Shown here piece after piece: positions 12,679 to 25,172 of a stretch of DNA of 64,000 bases. Source of the DNA: Viridothelium virens (Eukaryota; Ascomycota; Dothideomycetes; Trypetheliales; Trypetheliaceae); NCBI GenBank assembly GCA_010094025.1, contig ML991836.1:1-64000 (forward strand), given 5' to 3'. The notes below the pieces were generated by a model that ran no database searches, was not told the DNA's origin, and saw nothing but the letters and a program-made list of their open reading frames with translations. The position numbers and the translations under genes were made by a program. Numbering within the stretch: the first letter of the stretch is position 1; each line of letters starts with the position of its first letter.

Positions 12679-13637
12679 ATGCCTCAGGGAAACCTCTCTG
12701 CCTGTTACTACCCTGATGGCTCTATCAATTCTGGAGACGAGCCATGCGATCCCGACGCAGAAGTCAGCATGTGCTGTTCTAACACCAAGCAGTGTCTAAC
12801 GAATGGACTCTGCGCGCTCATAGATGCAGCAAGCAACACTGATATTAATTTTGCAAGGGGAACATGTACAGATGAGACCTGGCAATCGGAAATCTGTCCC
12901 CAGCATTGTCGAATCGGTAAGTGACGCCTCCTCAGTCAATCTTAGTTCACGACAAGCGTGTAACATCTTGATTCCTAGATCAAGACTCCGCCCATAACAA
13001 GTCTGCGTACAACTTTGGCGATGCTGGAGTCCAAGTTTGGGAATGTGGGCCGGGCCAAGGCTATACTGAACCGGCCGACTACTGTCGTGAGTCCGAGGGT
13101 GAAGGCTTGCGATGCTGTTCGACGTCCACCGCGGTCTTCCACCTTGAGGCAGCCAGTTGGGGCAATCCTTCCAGCACAAGTGCAACGCCAACAGCCACTG
13201 CCACTGAATCCAATGCAACCTCTTCAACTTCCTCTCGGCCTCTACTGGCACCAACAACGATCGGAAATGCTACGCCGACACCAACTCTAAGTCTACCGAA
13301 TGCCGGATCTGATAGGGGCAGTCTCAATACGGGTGGAAGGATCGGCGTCGGTATTGGTACTACGCTCAGTGTCTTGCTCTTGGGTGTGCTGGCATTTTTG
13401 AGATTGAGAAAGATTCGGGATAAGAAGTCAAAGAGAGAGTCGGGGTTGCAAGCGCAGGTGACATCTGGGGAGAGAAAGACTGAGCTTGAGGCTTCAGCTA
13501 GGCCAGTTCGAGAATTGGATTCCACGATGCAATATGAGATGGATTCTGAAGGACGGAGGCGACAGAGAGCATGGGGTATCGCTGAGCTAGAAGCAAGCAG
13601 TGGAGGACCTGATCCGATGCAAGTGCATTCGTTATAG
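12679..13637 (+). CDS. Cys-rich single-pass surface protein (wall-sensor-like), 5' end uncertain
   Basis: Two exons, 12679-12916 and 12979-13637, flank a 62 bp intron (GTAAGT donor, CCTAG acceptor) and join in phase to 298 residues. Order: a Cys-rich ectodomain ('SACYYPDGS', 'EPCDPDAEVSMCCSN', 'CLTNGLC', then 'VWECGPGQGYTEP', 'LRCCSTS'), a Ser/Thr-rich stalk, one membrane segment ('VGIGTTLSVLLLGVLAF') followed by a basic stop-transfer run, and a cytosolic tail of about 70 residues. This layout is common in fungal surface proteins that resemble WSC/Mid2 sensors, though the Cys pattern is not a classic WSC domain. A signal peptide is expected but absent from this frame. The given start is the first ATG; an upstream exon supplying the signal peptide is likely, with an acceptor such as CCTCAG just before 12690. 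Confidence 0.62.
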
Positions 13638-14237
13638 ATTTATTGAATGAAAAGATTGCATGACTGTACTATAGCTTCGACAAGGTATTTACTCGCGACT
13701 TCGTTGACTTAATCGACGGTCCTGTAGTCTCAGTTCTAGTGTCCGGGAGAAAATCTATGGCGGCCTTCAAAGTGAGACCGGATTCAAAGAACTACGTAGG
13801 CCAGCACTGCACGGTAGGTAGGAAAATCGCCTCTTTAGTCCAGAAGCCATGGTCATGCCAGCCCAAACTGGCAGCTGTTGAATCCTAGTATATGTTGACT
13901 TGGCCGCATGTGACATCGCAAAAATCAAGACTAGAGTACCAGTGCTGCAAGCAAGAGTGCAATGGCGCCACATAGAGTGTGACCGTGGGACCAGGCCGAC
14001 ATATGGTGACGAGAAGAAGTGCCAGCCAGCGGATTGCACCGTGGCATAGAGAACACGTTCCGTCAATGCACCATGCATCCATGCACTCATGCTTGTCCGG
14101 TCCGGGCCTGGCGCGAAAAGTACTTTAACTCTAATGGAGGAGCGGCATAAAAGACTACCGACATCGACCGCCCGTCAGCCTGTCCTGCTTCACTCTACCA
14201 ACTTCTGCCTAATGATTTATGATCCTCCGAGCCCACA
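13638..14237. other. Intergenic, no supported gene
   Basis: Region between two co-directional genes. Short frames on the minus strand lack support. It should hold the 3' end of the surface-protein gene and the promoter of the peptidase gene. Confidence 0.5.
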
Positions 14238-16504
14238 ATGAAAGAGGCTCAATCAGGACCGCTACAGACTCCTATCCGCACGACTTCACACTCACACTAT
14301 CTTCTTATTGGAGTGGCTGGCATTCTTCTATGGGAATTGACCTTGTCAATAAGTGGTGTCGGCTTAGCGAAGACCCTGCTACAAGGCCTATCCTCCCAAT
14401 GGCCTGCCCAAACGACGACTGTGACGTCCTCGAGCGAGTTCGATTGGTCTACCGTAGGTTGATACTCTTTGCAAATCCACTGAAGATTACAAAATACCAA
14501 TTTGTTAAAAAGATGTCGTTCTCTACCCTCTTCGTTTCCTTTACAGCGATAACTGAATCATATCTATCGGCTGCAATCTTGACCATTTCCACATCTCTTC
14601 TTTCACAGAGTCTTCGGATGGCAGCCTTGCAAATAACATCTCACAGCTTTCATCACACGAAGACCTTCAATATGTCCCCTGCTTTGAGGGATTGCAGTGC
14701 GCTCGGTTGAGCCTCCCGCTCGACTGGTGGAATGGAACAACATCAAAGAATATTAGTCTGGCGGTCACCCGGCTACCCGCAAAAGTACCGGTCACAGATC
14801 AACGGTAAGACGAACAAGGATAGCATGATGAGCTAGCACTCACATAGTTGAAGTTACGGCGGGCCCGTGCTCGTCAACCCAGGAGGGCCTGGCGGCTCAG
14901 GAGTCTATATTGTAAAGGAACGTGGTCATCAGTTGCAGGATCTCGTCGACTATACCGAGAGCCCTAATCAAACTCTCGGCAATAGCCAGGCCAAATACTT
15001 TGATGTCCTAGGCTTTGACCCAAGAGGAATCGGCGCTTCAGAACCTAATATGAAGTGCTTTCAGGGACTCTCAACATCTCAGACATGGGCTTTAAGGACA
15101 ATGAGCGAAGGGGTAATCAACAGCTCCGACGCCTCTTTAGGCCGGCTGTGGTCAATGGCTCACGCAGTCGGTGCTTCCTGCACAGCCAACCTTGAGGATC
15201 ACGATATCAAGATGTACGGTAGCACAGCATCCGCGGCCAGAGATATGTTAGACTTAGTTGAGAAGCACGGAAAGTGGCGGGATCTTGAGGCCCGCAAACA
15301 ACTCCGTCAAGGATCTTGCCGAGCTCCAGTACCGGAAGACTTTCCCGCCCAGCTACAACATTTGCAGTATAAGCCTGGTGAAGAGAAAATACTTTACTGG
15401 GGCTTTTCTTATGGTAGCTTTCTCGGAAGTACATTTGCCGCCATGTTCCCGTCCCGCATTAAACGATTGGCTTTGGATGCTGTTGTAGACGCTCCCGACT
15501 ACCTCAAGCAGCTTTGGACTGATAACCTGATAGACACCGAGAAAGTCGTGCAATCTTTCTTTGAAACCTGTGCAGCAGCTGGACCCGACAAATGTTCCTT
15601 CACAAGTAAAGGTACCAAGCCTGCAGATCTCAAAGCCAAATTGGATGGTCTTCTGGCGAAGTTGTGGCACAATCCACTGCCAGTGACAGGTGAAACACCA
15701 GAGGTTGTCAGCTATAGCGATATCAAGAATTTAATGTTTGCCTCACTCTATACTCCAATCGATTCCTTTCCTTACATGGCGAATCTTCTCTCGGACATTG
15801 AGCGAGGCAATGGGACGGCTTTTGCTGAGCTACTGCGACCTTACCACAGCGTTTCATGCCCTTCATCTTCGACGGACGAAATCAGAAAGGTGTCTGAGCC
15901 CCTCTACAACGAAGCTCGTTTGTCAAGTGTATATGCTACTCCGTCCATTGCTTGTGGAGACGGCGATCCTCAGACCAACATGACGCTCCAGGCTTTCGAC
16001 GAATACTGGCAACAATTACAATCTTTGAGCCCGTCGATAGGGGCCATTTGGTCAGAGGTCAGACTGACTTGTTCAGCCTGGGCAATACGACCTCTCTATC
16101 GATTTACGGGGCCGTACGAGGCGAACACATCGTCGCCGATACTCTGGATTGGTAACACCGCTGATCCTGTCACCCCATTGAGATCCGCGATGAAAATGTC
16201 CAAGGGCTTTCTAGGGTCCGTGGTCCTGGCCCAAGACTCTCCGGGTCACTCATCGCTGGCAGCATTCTCTAAATGCACAACGACCTTCATCCGCCAGTAC
16301 TTCCAAACTGGGTCTATTCCTCCACCAGGGACTGTTTGTCAGCCCGATGAGTTACCTTTTGGTGACCTCTCTGCGGTTGGTGAAATGGATGCTGAGGTGG
16401 AATCACAAGTACGTGCTCATAGGGAAATCAGGCAAGCATTACAGGAAGATGGATTTGGATTCATGAGGAAACATTTGCACAGTCGGACGCCCAACGTCAT
16501 TTGA
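14238..16504 (+). CDS. S33 alpha/beta-hydrolase peptidase (tripeptidyl aminopeptidase-like)
   Basis: Three exons, 14238-14453, 14611-14804 and 14854-16504, give 686 residues. The first intron uses the second of two adjacent AGs (CACAGAG). Splicing yields 'FDWST', 'DLQYVPCFEGLQCARLSLPLDW' and 'YGGPVLVNPGGPGGSG', the standard opening of this family. The oxyanion region is 'NPGGPGGSG'. The nucleophile elbow is 'WGFSYGSFLG' (Ser within G-F-S-Y-G), the acid is Asp in 'IGNTADPVTP', and the base is His in 'QDSPGHSSLA'. The N-terminus has a hydrophobic segment at about residues 22-45 after a short polar stretch, so it is probably a type II membrane anchor or uncleaved signal. Members release short peptides from protein N-termini. 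It converges on the permease gene, whose stop is 280 bp downstream. Confidence 0.88.
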
Positions 16505-16783
16505 ATACCATCGAGGAGCCCCTGTGGTTTACAGCCACTTGGTCACAGTGCAGAGTTACTGAGCATAGTATGTATATTGACTTAAAATGAGCTCTGAGGA
16601 TAACGCAAGCCCACGTGGTTGCGCAATGAGAGTAATATCTCTCTCGCTCTGTGCCAGCTAGGTATGATTATTATTGCAAACTTCAAACATGCGACCTGCT
16701 ACCAAATGTATTCTTCGAAATATCTTCTGACTTTCGTGAGGCGTTCGGCGACTCGAGCAAGATTTCCGGACAACTAAAGTCAC

Positions 16784-18917
16784 TTAGCGTATGTCCGCCG
16801 GGTTTTCATGGGACCTTCTTGCCTTGTATTCGATCCTCCTTCCCGTGCCATCTAGTCGTGCTTGGGTCATTGGGCCCCACATATGAGTTGGCCAACTGTC
16901 TCGAGAATCAGTGTCACGGTAGACCGTGACCTCAAACCCGAGGCTTTCCCCAACCACTTGACCAGACTTCCCCTTCCTCCACTGCGGTACTGTTAGCAAC
17001 ATCCAATATAGGAATGAGCCTGCGAGAATGATAAAAAATATGCATGGCCACCACATGCGATCAATGCTGAATTCGCCGTTGTCGAGACGCTGCATCGGAC
17101 CGTATACGACCACAAGCATATTGAGACCTAGGAACAGGACCACGAAGACAAAGCGCAGCCAGACACGACGCAGGAGCCAAGATTGGGGCTTCCAATCCTT
17201 GTCCATACGTGTATGAAGGACGAGGAAGCCTGCCGCAATGAATACTGATGCATGTCTTAGCGATCTTTCTCTAGATAGAACCTGACAGTTGATAGACTAC
17301 ATACGTGTGATGATTATGCGTGCATACTCGTTAATTCCTATAACAAAATTGTAGCCGTCCGCTGAAGTAGGGCAAGCTAAGATGAAAATTGTTGTGACTA
17401 GCCAATGGAGGACAAGCGCACCGCGAGGGTTCTCGCTATCTTTTTCGAGAAAACTCCAGAAGGGAAGGATTCGTTGCACCGCGATAGCCTGTTTGACTGC
17501 TCGTCGTTAACCCCGATACCTCAAGCTAGCAAGGAGGACTCTCCACCTTTCGAGAAGGTATAAATTACAGCTATAAGGTTTCCGACAGCGGATAAAGCAA
17601 AAGCTACTGATAGGCCATGTGTAGAGCCCCAAATCTGATGTGCAAGATAGATGGCCATGCCCAGGTCGTTGTCAGCGTTCGTGATGTCAGTGTAGCTGCA
17701 TGCCGTATACTAAAAAGTCAACATAACTTCTCACAAGGTTCGAGTCACATGCGCCTACGTAGCCAAATGCCACAAGGAAGTAAAGAAGTGTGACAACGAC
17801 GACAGCAAGCATAGCACCCCATCGCAAGGTACTGCTGGAGGTACTTCTTCCAGGAGATACCCGAAGTGCGTGAATTTCGCCCGCTACCTGTTCCATGAAT
17901 GTTAATTGCTCGGCAAATGAGATGACATATAGGGGACTAACATAGGTAGCATTCTCCCATCCTTCGTATGCATAGAAAATGGTGACGAGAGCCGCAAGCC
18001 CATCTGTACCTCCCGAGTATGTTCTTCCAAAATCTTCACCGCCAGTCATGCCTGATCCAGCCTTGTTCCATGCTCGTACGCCAGCCCCGAAGACTACAAG
18101 ACACAGTATGATCTTGTACAAGGCGAAAGCTTTGTTGAAGAACAATCCTAGTCTACTCCACGTGTAGTGCAGAAAGCAGACAGCTGTAACGATGGAAATG
18201 GCGAGTGTCCGCACCAGAGCGGGTTCTAGATTCACCGGCGTGCTAGGCTCTACGTGCTGAGCTGCAACCAGGACGAGCTTAGCAAACGCAAATGCATTAC
18301 CGGCGGTATTGGCCAAGGCGATAAAAATCCCAGCGTATAAGACCGTTGCCAGCATGTCGGGTTTGCGATAGATCTCATCCAACTGCCAGTTCTGTTAGTC
18401 AATGAATGAGGATCGACTCATCGAGAAGTAGGAGGGATATATGGACAACAAACATATATAATTTCACCTCCGTTGAACGGTAGTGCTATGGCATATTCTA
18501 GATATATAATCAAGCTTTGAGACGTTAGATGCTGGATTGGAAAGGGACATGACACTGTCCTCACCATAGGACGGAATATATCCCTCCTACGACCCACAGG
18601 ACAAGGCTTACGGGCTTAGATTTCGTCGCAATGAGTACTGCACCTGGCGTGGTGAAGATGCCTGATCCTATCTAGAGGAGACCTATTAGCCACAAAGGCA
18701 TCGCGATTTCAGTAAGTAGAACCGCTATACTCACCATCTTATTAAGTATCAAAGCTGCGACATCGATGACCTTTAGATTCCGCCTTGGTACCACTGTATC
18801 TGACTCACTCAGTCTACGCCGTCGATTCAAATCGGAGAGAGCAATGACATCGTGATTTGATGAATGAGAAGCTTGCAAATCCGGTACTGTGGGAACCGTG
18901 TTAAGTGAGTCTGCCAT
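16784..18917 (-). CDS. Amino-acid permease, APC superfamily (Mup1/LAT-type)
   Basis: Eight exons: 18917-18735, 18671-18565, 18514-18454, 18382-17942, 17887-17759, 17709-17547, 17496-17305 and 17244-16784. They total 578 residues with every phase consistent. The N-terminal 60 residues are polar and cytosolic. 'LNKMIGSGIFTTPGAVL' is the APC helix 1 substrate motif (GSGIF). Later landmarks are 'YLEYAIALPFNGGEIIYLDE', 'FYAYEGWENATY|VAGEI' and 'ADNDLGMAIYLAHQIWG'. About 12 membrane segments are visible. The layout matches the fungal Mup1-like LAT group (high-affinity methionine and related transport); the substrate cannot be set from sequence alone. One intron (17888-17941, 54 bp) is stopless and a multiple of three, so unspliced reading inserts 18 false residues. 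It is transcribed towards the peptidase gene. Confidence 0.9.
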
Positions 18918-20015
18918 TCTGTCAGTTTGATGATCAATAGAAGTATCCTCATCTGCAAGGAGGATGGAAGGAGGATGGAAGGATATCTGTCGATGATGGC
19001 CATCAATGCAGTGATTCTGGACCGCAAATTCTGGTGCCCCAGCCATCGGGGCTGTATCCTGTCGCCCGACGGTACATGGCAGGGCGATCGAGGCTGATTT
19101 TGGGCAGATCCGCACCGGCTCACTGACAAGCCACCGAACAGGCAGCAATCATTTTGATCAACGGATGCGGAAGGTGTGATAAAGATGGGTTTAGCCCGAT
19201 TGATTGCTTTTCCCTTGTGCGACGCAGCTTTGGATTGTAAAGCCACCCCGGCCCCACTGTTCGCCCAAGCATGGACATTCTTCTGTATCATGGCAGCCGC
19301 TACCTACCAGAACCAGACCATTGAGCGCTCGTGAGTCTCTGTATCTACAAATTCTTTAGATTCCAACGACTTACTCAAGCAAGCTATATCAAAGCCGATA
19401 TTCTGGAAGCATACATCAACAGTAAAATCACAGAATTTGGGTCGAATTGGACCTATGATGTATGCATAGATCGACAGCTAGAAAGAAAACCGATGACACA
19501 GGATATGACGCTGATTTGAGGAAGATAGATAGAGATTCGACAATCAAAATCACAGCGATGAGAAAATTGAATAGTGTATGTTGTTCCTACTCTGTTCGAA
19601 ATGTTAGTGTAGCCAACAGCCTTTTTTTACTTTAGGACGAGATTCAAGAGTTACGTAGGAGAACGGATCCAAACCGATTTGGTGCGCCTCAGGCGTATGT
19701 TTAGTGTAGTGCATAACGTATACATTCAATTTTTTTGACTGGCCGGACTCGAAAATCCAGCGTGAGGGTAAGACTCGGAAAAGAGAGTAGGACTTTCTTC
19801 TGTCTCGCGTCTGGGGGGTCTTTGTGATAAGGCGCGCCCAGCGGCAGAAGTATGCGGGGGCTTTATGTACGTACCTGCACCTCGAGTACCAAAGTAGGGA
19901 TGATGATGATGTCTCTGCCATGGGGAAAACGTTCGCAGCCTTAGCACACAAGAAATATATAATCAGGTAACCCAGATAATATGATTGTGCCGTATTTGAG
20001 TGTTCTGTGGTGAAG
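18918..20015. other. Intergenic promoter region, no supported gene
   Basis: Lies between the diverging permease and CorA-like genes, so both promoters are here. The short frames seen are not supported. Confidence 0.55.
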
Positions 20016-21829
20016 ATGTCAGGTCACACCAGCAAGGATACCTCTGACTTCTACGATTTGTTCGCTACTCGCGATCATGGACGCAGTCATGATATTGAGC
20101 ACTACTCCAATAGATTCTACCAAGATGCCGATCGGTTGTTTGTTTCAGACGAGAAGACCCTCATTAAATTTATTAATGTCGGAAGAGATGGTAGGCATTC
20201 GTAAGTTAGAAGCTTTCATGAATACTAATCAAGGTGGATTGTCCAGCCTCGTTTTGTAGATCTTCGGAAGAGCTTGCAAAGTGCCTGACCTCACGGAGAT
20301 CATCGGGTCCAGTCATGAGCGTCCTGTAAGCTCTCCCTGAGCGCAGAGAATGCAGCGTTGCCAAACTGACCTGGTCGTTAGATACATTGGACAAGAATAT
20401 TCCATGGGCAAGCTGCTGATTTCACATGATGCCATGCATACTCTCTTGGGCCACCTTCAAGTTTTCCCACCTTTCTATGATATATTACACGAATTTGGAG
20501 AGAGGATTGAGAGACCGAGTGAATCTAGGGGCTGCTTCCAAGAGTGGAAATTAGCTCCGAGCCAATCTTTCGGTAATTACTAAGCATGACCTCTCATAGA
20601 CGCCTGAGAAACTTGACCACGTCCACTAACTGGCACACTCAGAGCTCTGTTACCTCTTCAAGTTCGTCGAAGAGCATGGTCGAGACTACGAGGAGGGTTC
20701 GTGGTCGATCCGCCAAACAGCGGTCTATCACCGACGTGATACCGAGACCGGCAAGGACTTTGTCGTGATTCTGAATCCATCACGAGCCTTTCAACAGCGC
20801 TGGCGACAAGCGACACAGGATGAGAAGACGAAGCCAGGTGCAGGCGACTTGCACACCTTACTGATGTCCTGCGCCTCCTCCAAGTGGAATTTATTTGTGA
20901 ATGGCCTTGAGGATCAGTTTGAACCGTTGGTATAGTGTGACGAAGTTTCAATATCTCTGTCTCTTCTTCTGATAATTGGAGATAGAAAACCAAGACCCAT
21001 CTTTCAAGAGTGCAACCAAGCAAGGAAAACTCCTTTCCCGATCTCCATTACGATGATTTTCAAGATGTCCAAGTCATGCGAGATAGGCTTCACCGCCTGA
21101 GCCACCTTTTGGAGTCAAATTTAGCGATTTGCCAGAAGATCGCACGGAAGGCTCTGGGGAAGCCCGCACTGACGTGGATCAATAACACACATGAGCCAAC
21201 GGTGAATGGAGAGTGTATCAAGATGAGCTACAGTGAGATGAAGTTACAAAAGCGCCGCGTGCAGACTCTCCTTCGGAGGCTTGACGCAGTGGCAGGCTCA
21301 GTGAGTCAAACATGACTGAACGGTTATTGCTTGTATGACTGATCACATGTAGATGCAAAGTACATTGGCATTCCGTGGACTTGAGGCGTTATATAGCAGT
21401 GGAAAGGCTTCGGCGGAACTGACTCATTTGGCTCAGGCGGATAACCGATTAATGCTACGTTTGACACAAGAAGCTCAGCGGGATGCAAGAACTTTGAAGA
21501 CCATCACAATTGTCACGATGGTGTACCTGCCGGCTTCCTTTGCATCTGTAAGACCTTGGATCAAGTCTGTTAAAGTTTCCATTGCTGATGACCCGCAGCA
21601 AATGCTGAGCATGGGCTACATCAGTATCAGCCGCACTCCGAACAGAATTGCATTTCATTTTGATGGCGAGCTTGTAATTTTCGGTTGCCTCACTATCTTT
21701 TTCCTCATAGCCACTTTTACAGCGTGGTGGTGCGCGGATCGACGGCACCCCAAATGCCTGGGGCACTCCGCACCATCCGTACTGGCTCGCATGGACGAAG
21801 AAGCTGGGATAGGCATCAATGTTCAGTAG
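20016..21829 (+). CDS. CorA-like membrane protein of fungi
   Basis: Seven exons: 20016-20190, 20247-20325, 20382-20572, 20643-20929, 20986-21300, 21353-21547 and 21599-21829. They join in phase to 490 residues. A long soluble N-terminal part carries 'HLQVFPPFYDILHEFGE', seen in fungal CorA-like proteins. A helical region follows ('LLESNLAICQKIARKAL', 'EAQRDARTLKTITIVTMVYLP'), then two membrane segments (around 'TIVTMVYLPASFAS' and 'LVIFGCLTIFFLIATFTAWW'). The canonical Mg2+-selective GMN motif after the first membrane segment is absent; 'QMLSMGYIS' stands there, as in many fungal paralogues, so ion transport is uncertain. The last intron (21548-21598, 51 bp) is stopless and a multiple of three. 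Confidence 0.8.
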
Positions 21830-22427
21830 AAGACCCACATGCAAGGACACGGCCGAATGGTCTCTTGACACGCAATTTTTTTCGGGCGCTTAGCGGCCGG
21901 AGAGATAGGCACACTCAAAGCGTGAGTGTCGTCGTATGTGGCGTGGGACGATCTACCGCTGTCAACCAATGATAGATCTGAGCGGAGGTACATATCTTCA
22001 CAGCCTTTCCAAAGCCACCATGCAATGCTGTTGGAATTGGACAAGGCAGCACTGGGCTCCGGCTCCAACTCGCATGCTTATCTGCCCAAATATCACGCCG
22101 CTCCCTGCCGTATCATCTGCAGGTCGTAGTTCACGCGTCCAAGGATGCCCCTCATTCATCTCTGGCACATGGTGTTTTCTCTTTTTATTGGATATACTTC
22201 TTCCTTTGGATAAGTTCGACCACCCACTGTATCTTTAGCCAGTCCATGCGCTTTAGCTCTTGCAGCCATACAGATGCTTCCTCTGTCCTGCACTCCCGCC
22301 CCCTACCAAGAATCAGGTCGATCAAACGCATCAGAATTGGCTGATTCTCGTCAATCTTGCGGATCGTTTCGGTCACATTGCTTTTCGCTGTTTTTGGCTC
22401 ACTAGCACAACCTGGGCATGGTCACGA
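21830..22427. other. Intergenic, no supported gene
   Basis: Between co-directional genes. The frame of the downstream kinase is open from 22260, but the first ATG in that frame is 22428, so this part is treated as leader and promoter. Confidence 0.5.
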
Positions 22428-25172
22428 ATGTCAGACTCAAAGGACCCTGCGTGCGTTAAAGCTCGGGAAGCCATCCGTGCAATCCCAAGGAAATCTCCCT
22501 TGATTGAGGGGCCCAAACCTTTCTTTCCTTGGGATAGACTCTTGAAATACTTCAAGGAAAACAATGGCCAACACCTCCGCGACGTTCTAGAATGCCCCTG
22601 CGATAGATGTGCAAGGGATGCACAGTTGTTCGGTGACATAACCAAATCGATTGAGTACGTCGACCAGATCATCGGTGTTCCTGACACTCGTCCCGACTGG
22701 GATCGGACCTCAATCTCTCTCCTTGCTCTCCTCACCAACATTGGTCGTCCACAATTCATTACACCGTTCCTGCACAAGAAGCGAAACGACAACCACCTTG
22801 AGGTTTTCACCGGCCCCAATGCTGTGAAGACACTACAGGAGGAATACTGGCCAGAGTACACTAGAGACCAGGCGGAAGGCTCTGCTGCTCTTGCCGAAGA
22901 TTTTGTCGAGTGGTTACCACGATTCGCAATTCCAAGATTGGACTCTCCACAGTATGTCGCTTGGGGTGCTGACCGCGTACTCCCATTCATTAAGCAAGAG
23001 GAGATTGGAAGTCAGTCAGAGTCCGGCCATATCCGGCCGGAAGGTGGGCATAGTCGAGTCTTTGTATTCGAGATTTATCATGAATACCGGAAGTTCAGGG
23101 TAAATAACATTTCCTCTTTTTAACTGACGACATGCCTAATTTTGTAGGACCCAGGCGTCACCGGTGTTACGAAGTTTGCCAGAAAGCAGATTACTGTACG
23201 GGGTGATCTCCCTCCCTTGTTGATCTGTCTTGAGAAGAAAGCCCTGAGTCGGGTCACGACTCTTTCTCATCCGCATATTATTAAGCTAGTAAAAGTATAC
23301 AAACTAGGAGAAGATTACAACCTGGTCTTTCCACGAGCCAAAACCAATCTCGACAAATATTTAAGGAACCCTGATTTCGAGGCAGACAACTGGCGCCAAG
23401 GTCCTCTTGAGCAATCTCCTCTTTGGAATCAACTCTATGGTATTACCGAAGCGGTGGGTGCGATCCACTCCTTTGGAGAGGAAGCTAAGGCGAGAAATGC
23501 TTCGGAGAAAGAGGAGCTCATTGGCTTCCATTTCGATATCAAAGATGCCAATATTCTCGTCATGGACGATGGCACATGGGTCATTACCGACTTCGGACAG
23601 GCGATTTTCAAGGACGTAGAAAGAGATGGTACTACAACTCGAGTGCTCAACAATCAAGGAGGGACAGATTCGTATGCTCCTCCAGAACTGAACGATAGCA
23701 AGGAGAAGCTCGGACGGAGTTATGATATTTTCTCTCTCGGCTGTATCTATCTCGAAGTGCTTGCTTTCATTGTGCGGGGTCATGAGGGCCTTACCAAGCC
23801 GAGTGAAAGTAGAGGCTTAGATGCAGTTAGGCGAACGCCTGCTCAGCCTCCTCGGCGGGAAGATCACAGATTTTACACCAAGGACCATGACTCTGGGACT
23901 TGGAAAATTAAAGGCGAGATTGAAGCATTCATGAGAAGTCTTGCAGAACATATCGATCCCCCCGGCAGCCCCAGAACTCGACAGTTCCTTGCTCAAGTCA
24001 TTTCTCTCATCAGAAGAATGCTATCACCAGCAGCGTCTGACCGACCTGAGGCACAAGAAGTCTGTTCGCTTCTAAAAAGTCATCTAGAAGAAGCTACGTT
24101 TGATCCTGACCAGAGACCAGCATACCAGAAATTCTCGCTTCCTGCAGGGAAAATCGAGATTGAAAAGAGTGCATTTGCCGAGATGTCAGAGTCAGGTCTC
24201 CATCGCCGTGACGGACAGAGCGATGAGAAGGTCCACCTTCACGTGCTCCGTGAGGAAGGGGAAAGCTACGGCACGATCGAAATGTTGAACATCAATAAGG
24301 ACCTGCGAGAACCCCATACACTATACCCTCGTGCAGCCCTGATTCCGTTCTTTTCATTCCCTGAAAAACCTGCATACAATGGACCGGCAGTATCCTTCGT
24401 TCAAGGGACACCTGTCAAACAAGAGACAGGCCTTGTTTTCATAAAGATACAAGGACTGGACTATTATTTTACTGGAGGTAATCTCGTCGAGCAAGCGCAG
24501 AAGATGCAATCGATTATGACGGGACAGCGGCTGAGCCGTAAATTTGCCATTGATGACGTGGAATTGACCCCAATTCAGGACAATGCTCTCAAGAAGGTAT
24601 TTAAATCTACAGTAGGCGTTTTGTCTGGTCAAAAGAATGACCCAACACCGCACCTGCCTTCGCTCAATGGGAAAAAGGCTAATGCACAGCTATGGAAAGA
24701 ATATGAAAGCAGTGACGGAGCAATTCCACGTGCTAAAAAACCAATTCCAAAGGAAAGGAGAGAGCGTGCAAAACAGGCCGACAAAGAAGCTCCGCCCTGC
24801 CGTGTTGTCTTATACTGTGGTCACTCGATTCTCTTGCTTCGGATTGTTCAGAACGAAAAGATCAAAAAGTTGCCACCTGAATGCAAAAGCAACGCCCTTG
24901 ACGTAAAGCGATTAGTACTTGAATTCACTCCCACCGACAAAAGCAAGGACGAGTCTTTCATGGCATTGATACTTCATCCACCAACAGTAAAGCCTGCTAC
25001 TGAAAATGGCTATGCCGCTATTCCGCTGAGTCGTGATTGGCTGCAAGAACTTGAAGAGAACAAGGGATCCGCTGAATTGAACTGCACTGCACAGGAATTT
25101 AGTTCCATCAAATTGAAGTTTAGGTCATTAGAAGGTTGGTCAGATATCGTTGCTTCTTGTTCGATGTATTAA
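22428..25172 (+). CDS. Protein kinase with unassigned N- and C-terminal domains
   Basis: Two exons, 22428-23099 and 23148-25172, with a 48 bp intron, give 898 residues. Residues 1-200 form an unrecognised domain containing the cluster 'CPCDRCARD'. The kinase domain follows: a Gly-rich turn near 'GGHSRVFVFEIY', Lys237 in 'FARKQ', the catalytic loop 'HFDIKDANIL' (Asp354; Phe replaces Arg of HRD), 'DFG' at 372-374, and 'YAPPE' as the APE motif. Key catalytic residues are present, so it may be active. Residues from about 530 to the end form a further domain that I do not recognise, containing a basic linker ('RAKKPIPKERRERAKQ'). Kinases with such custom flanks are frequent in accessory regions of filamentous ascomycete genomes. 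Its neighbours suggest a role in signalling within an accessory island, but that is inference. Confidence 0.82.
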
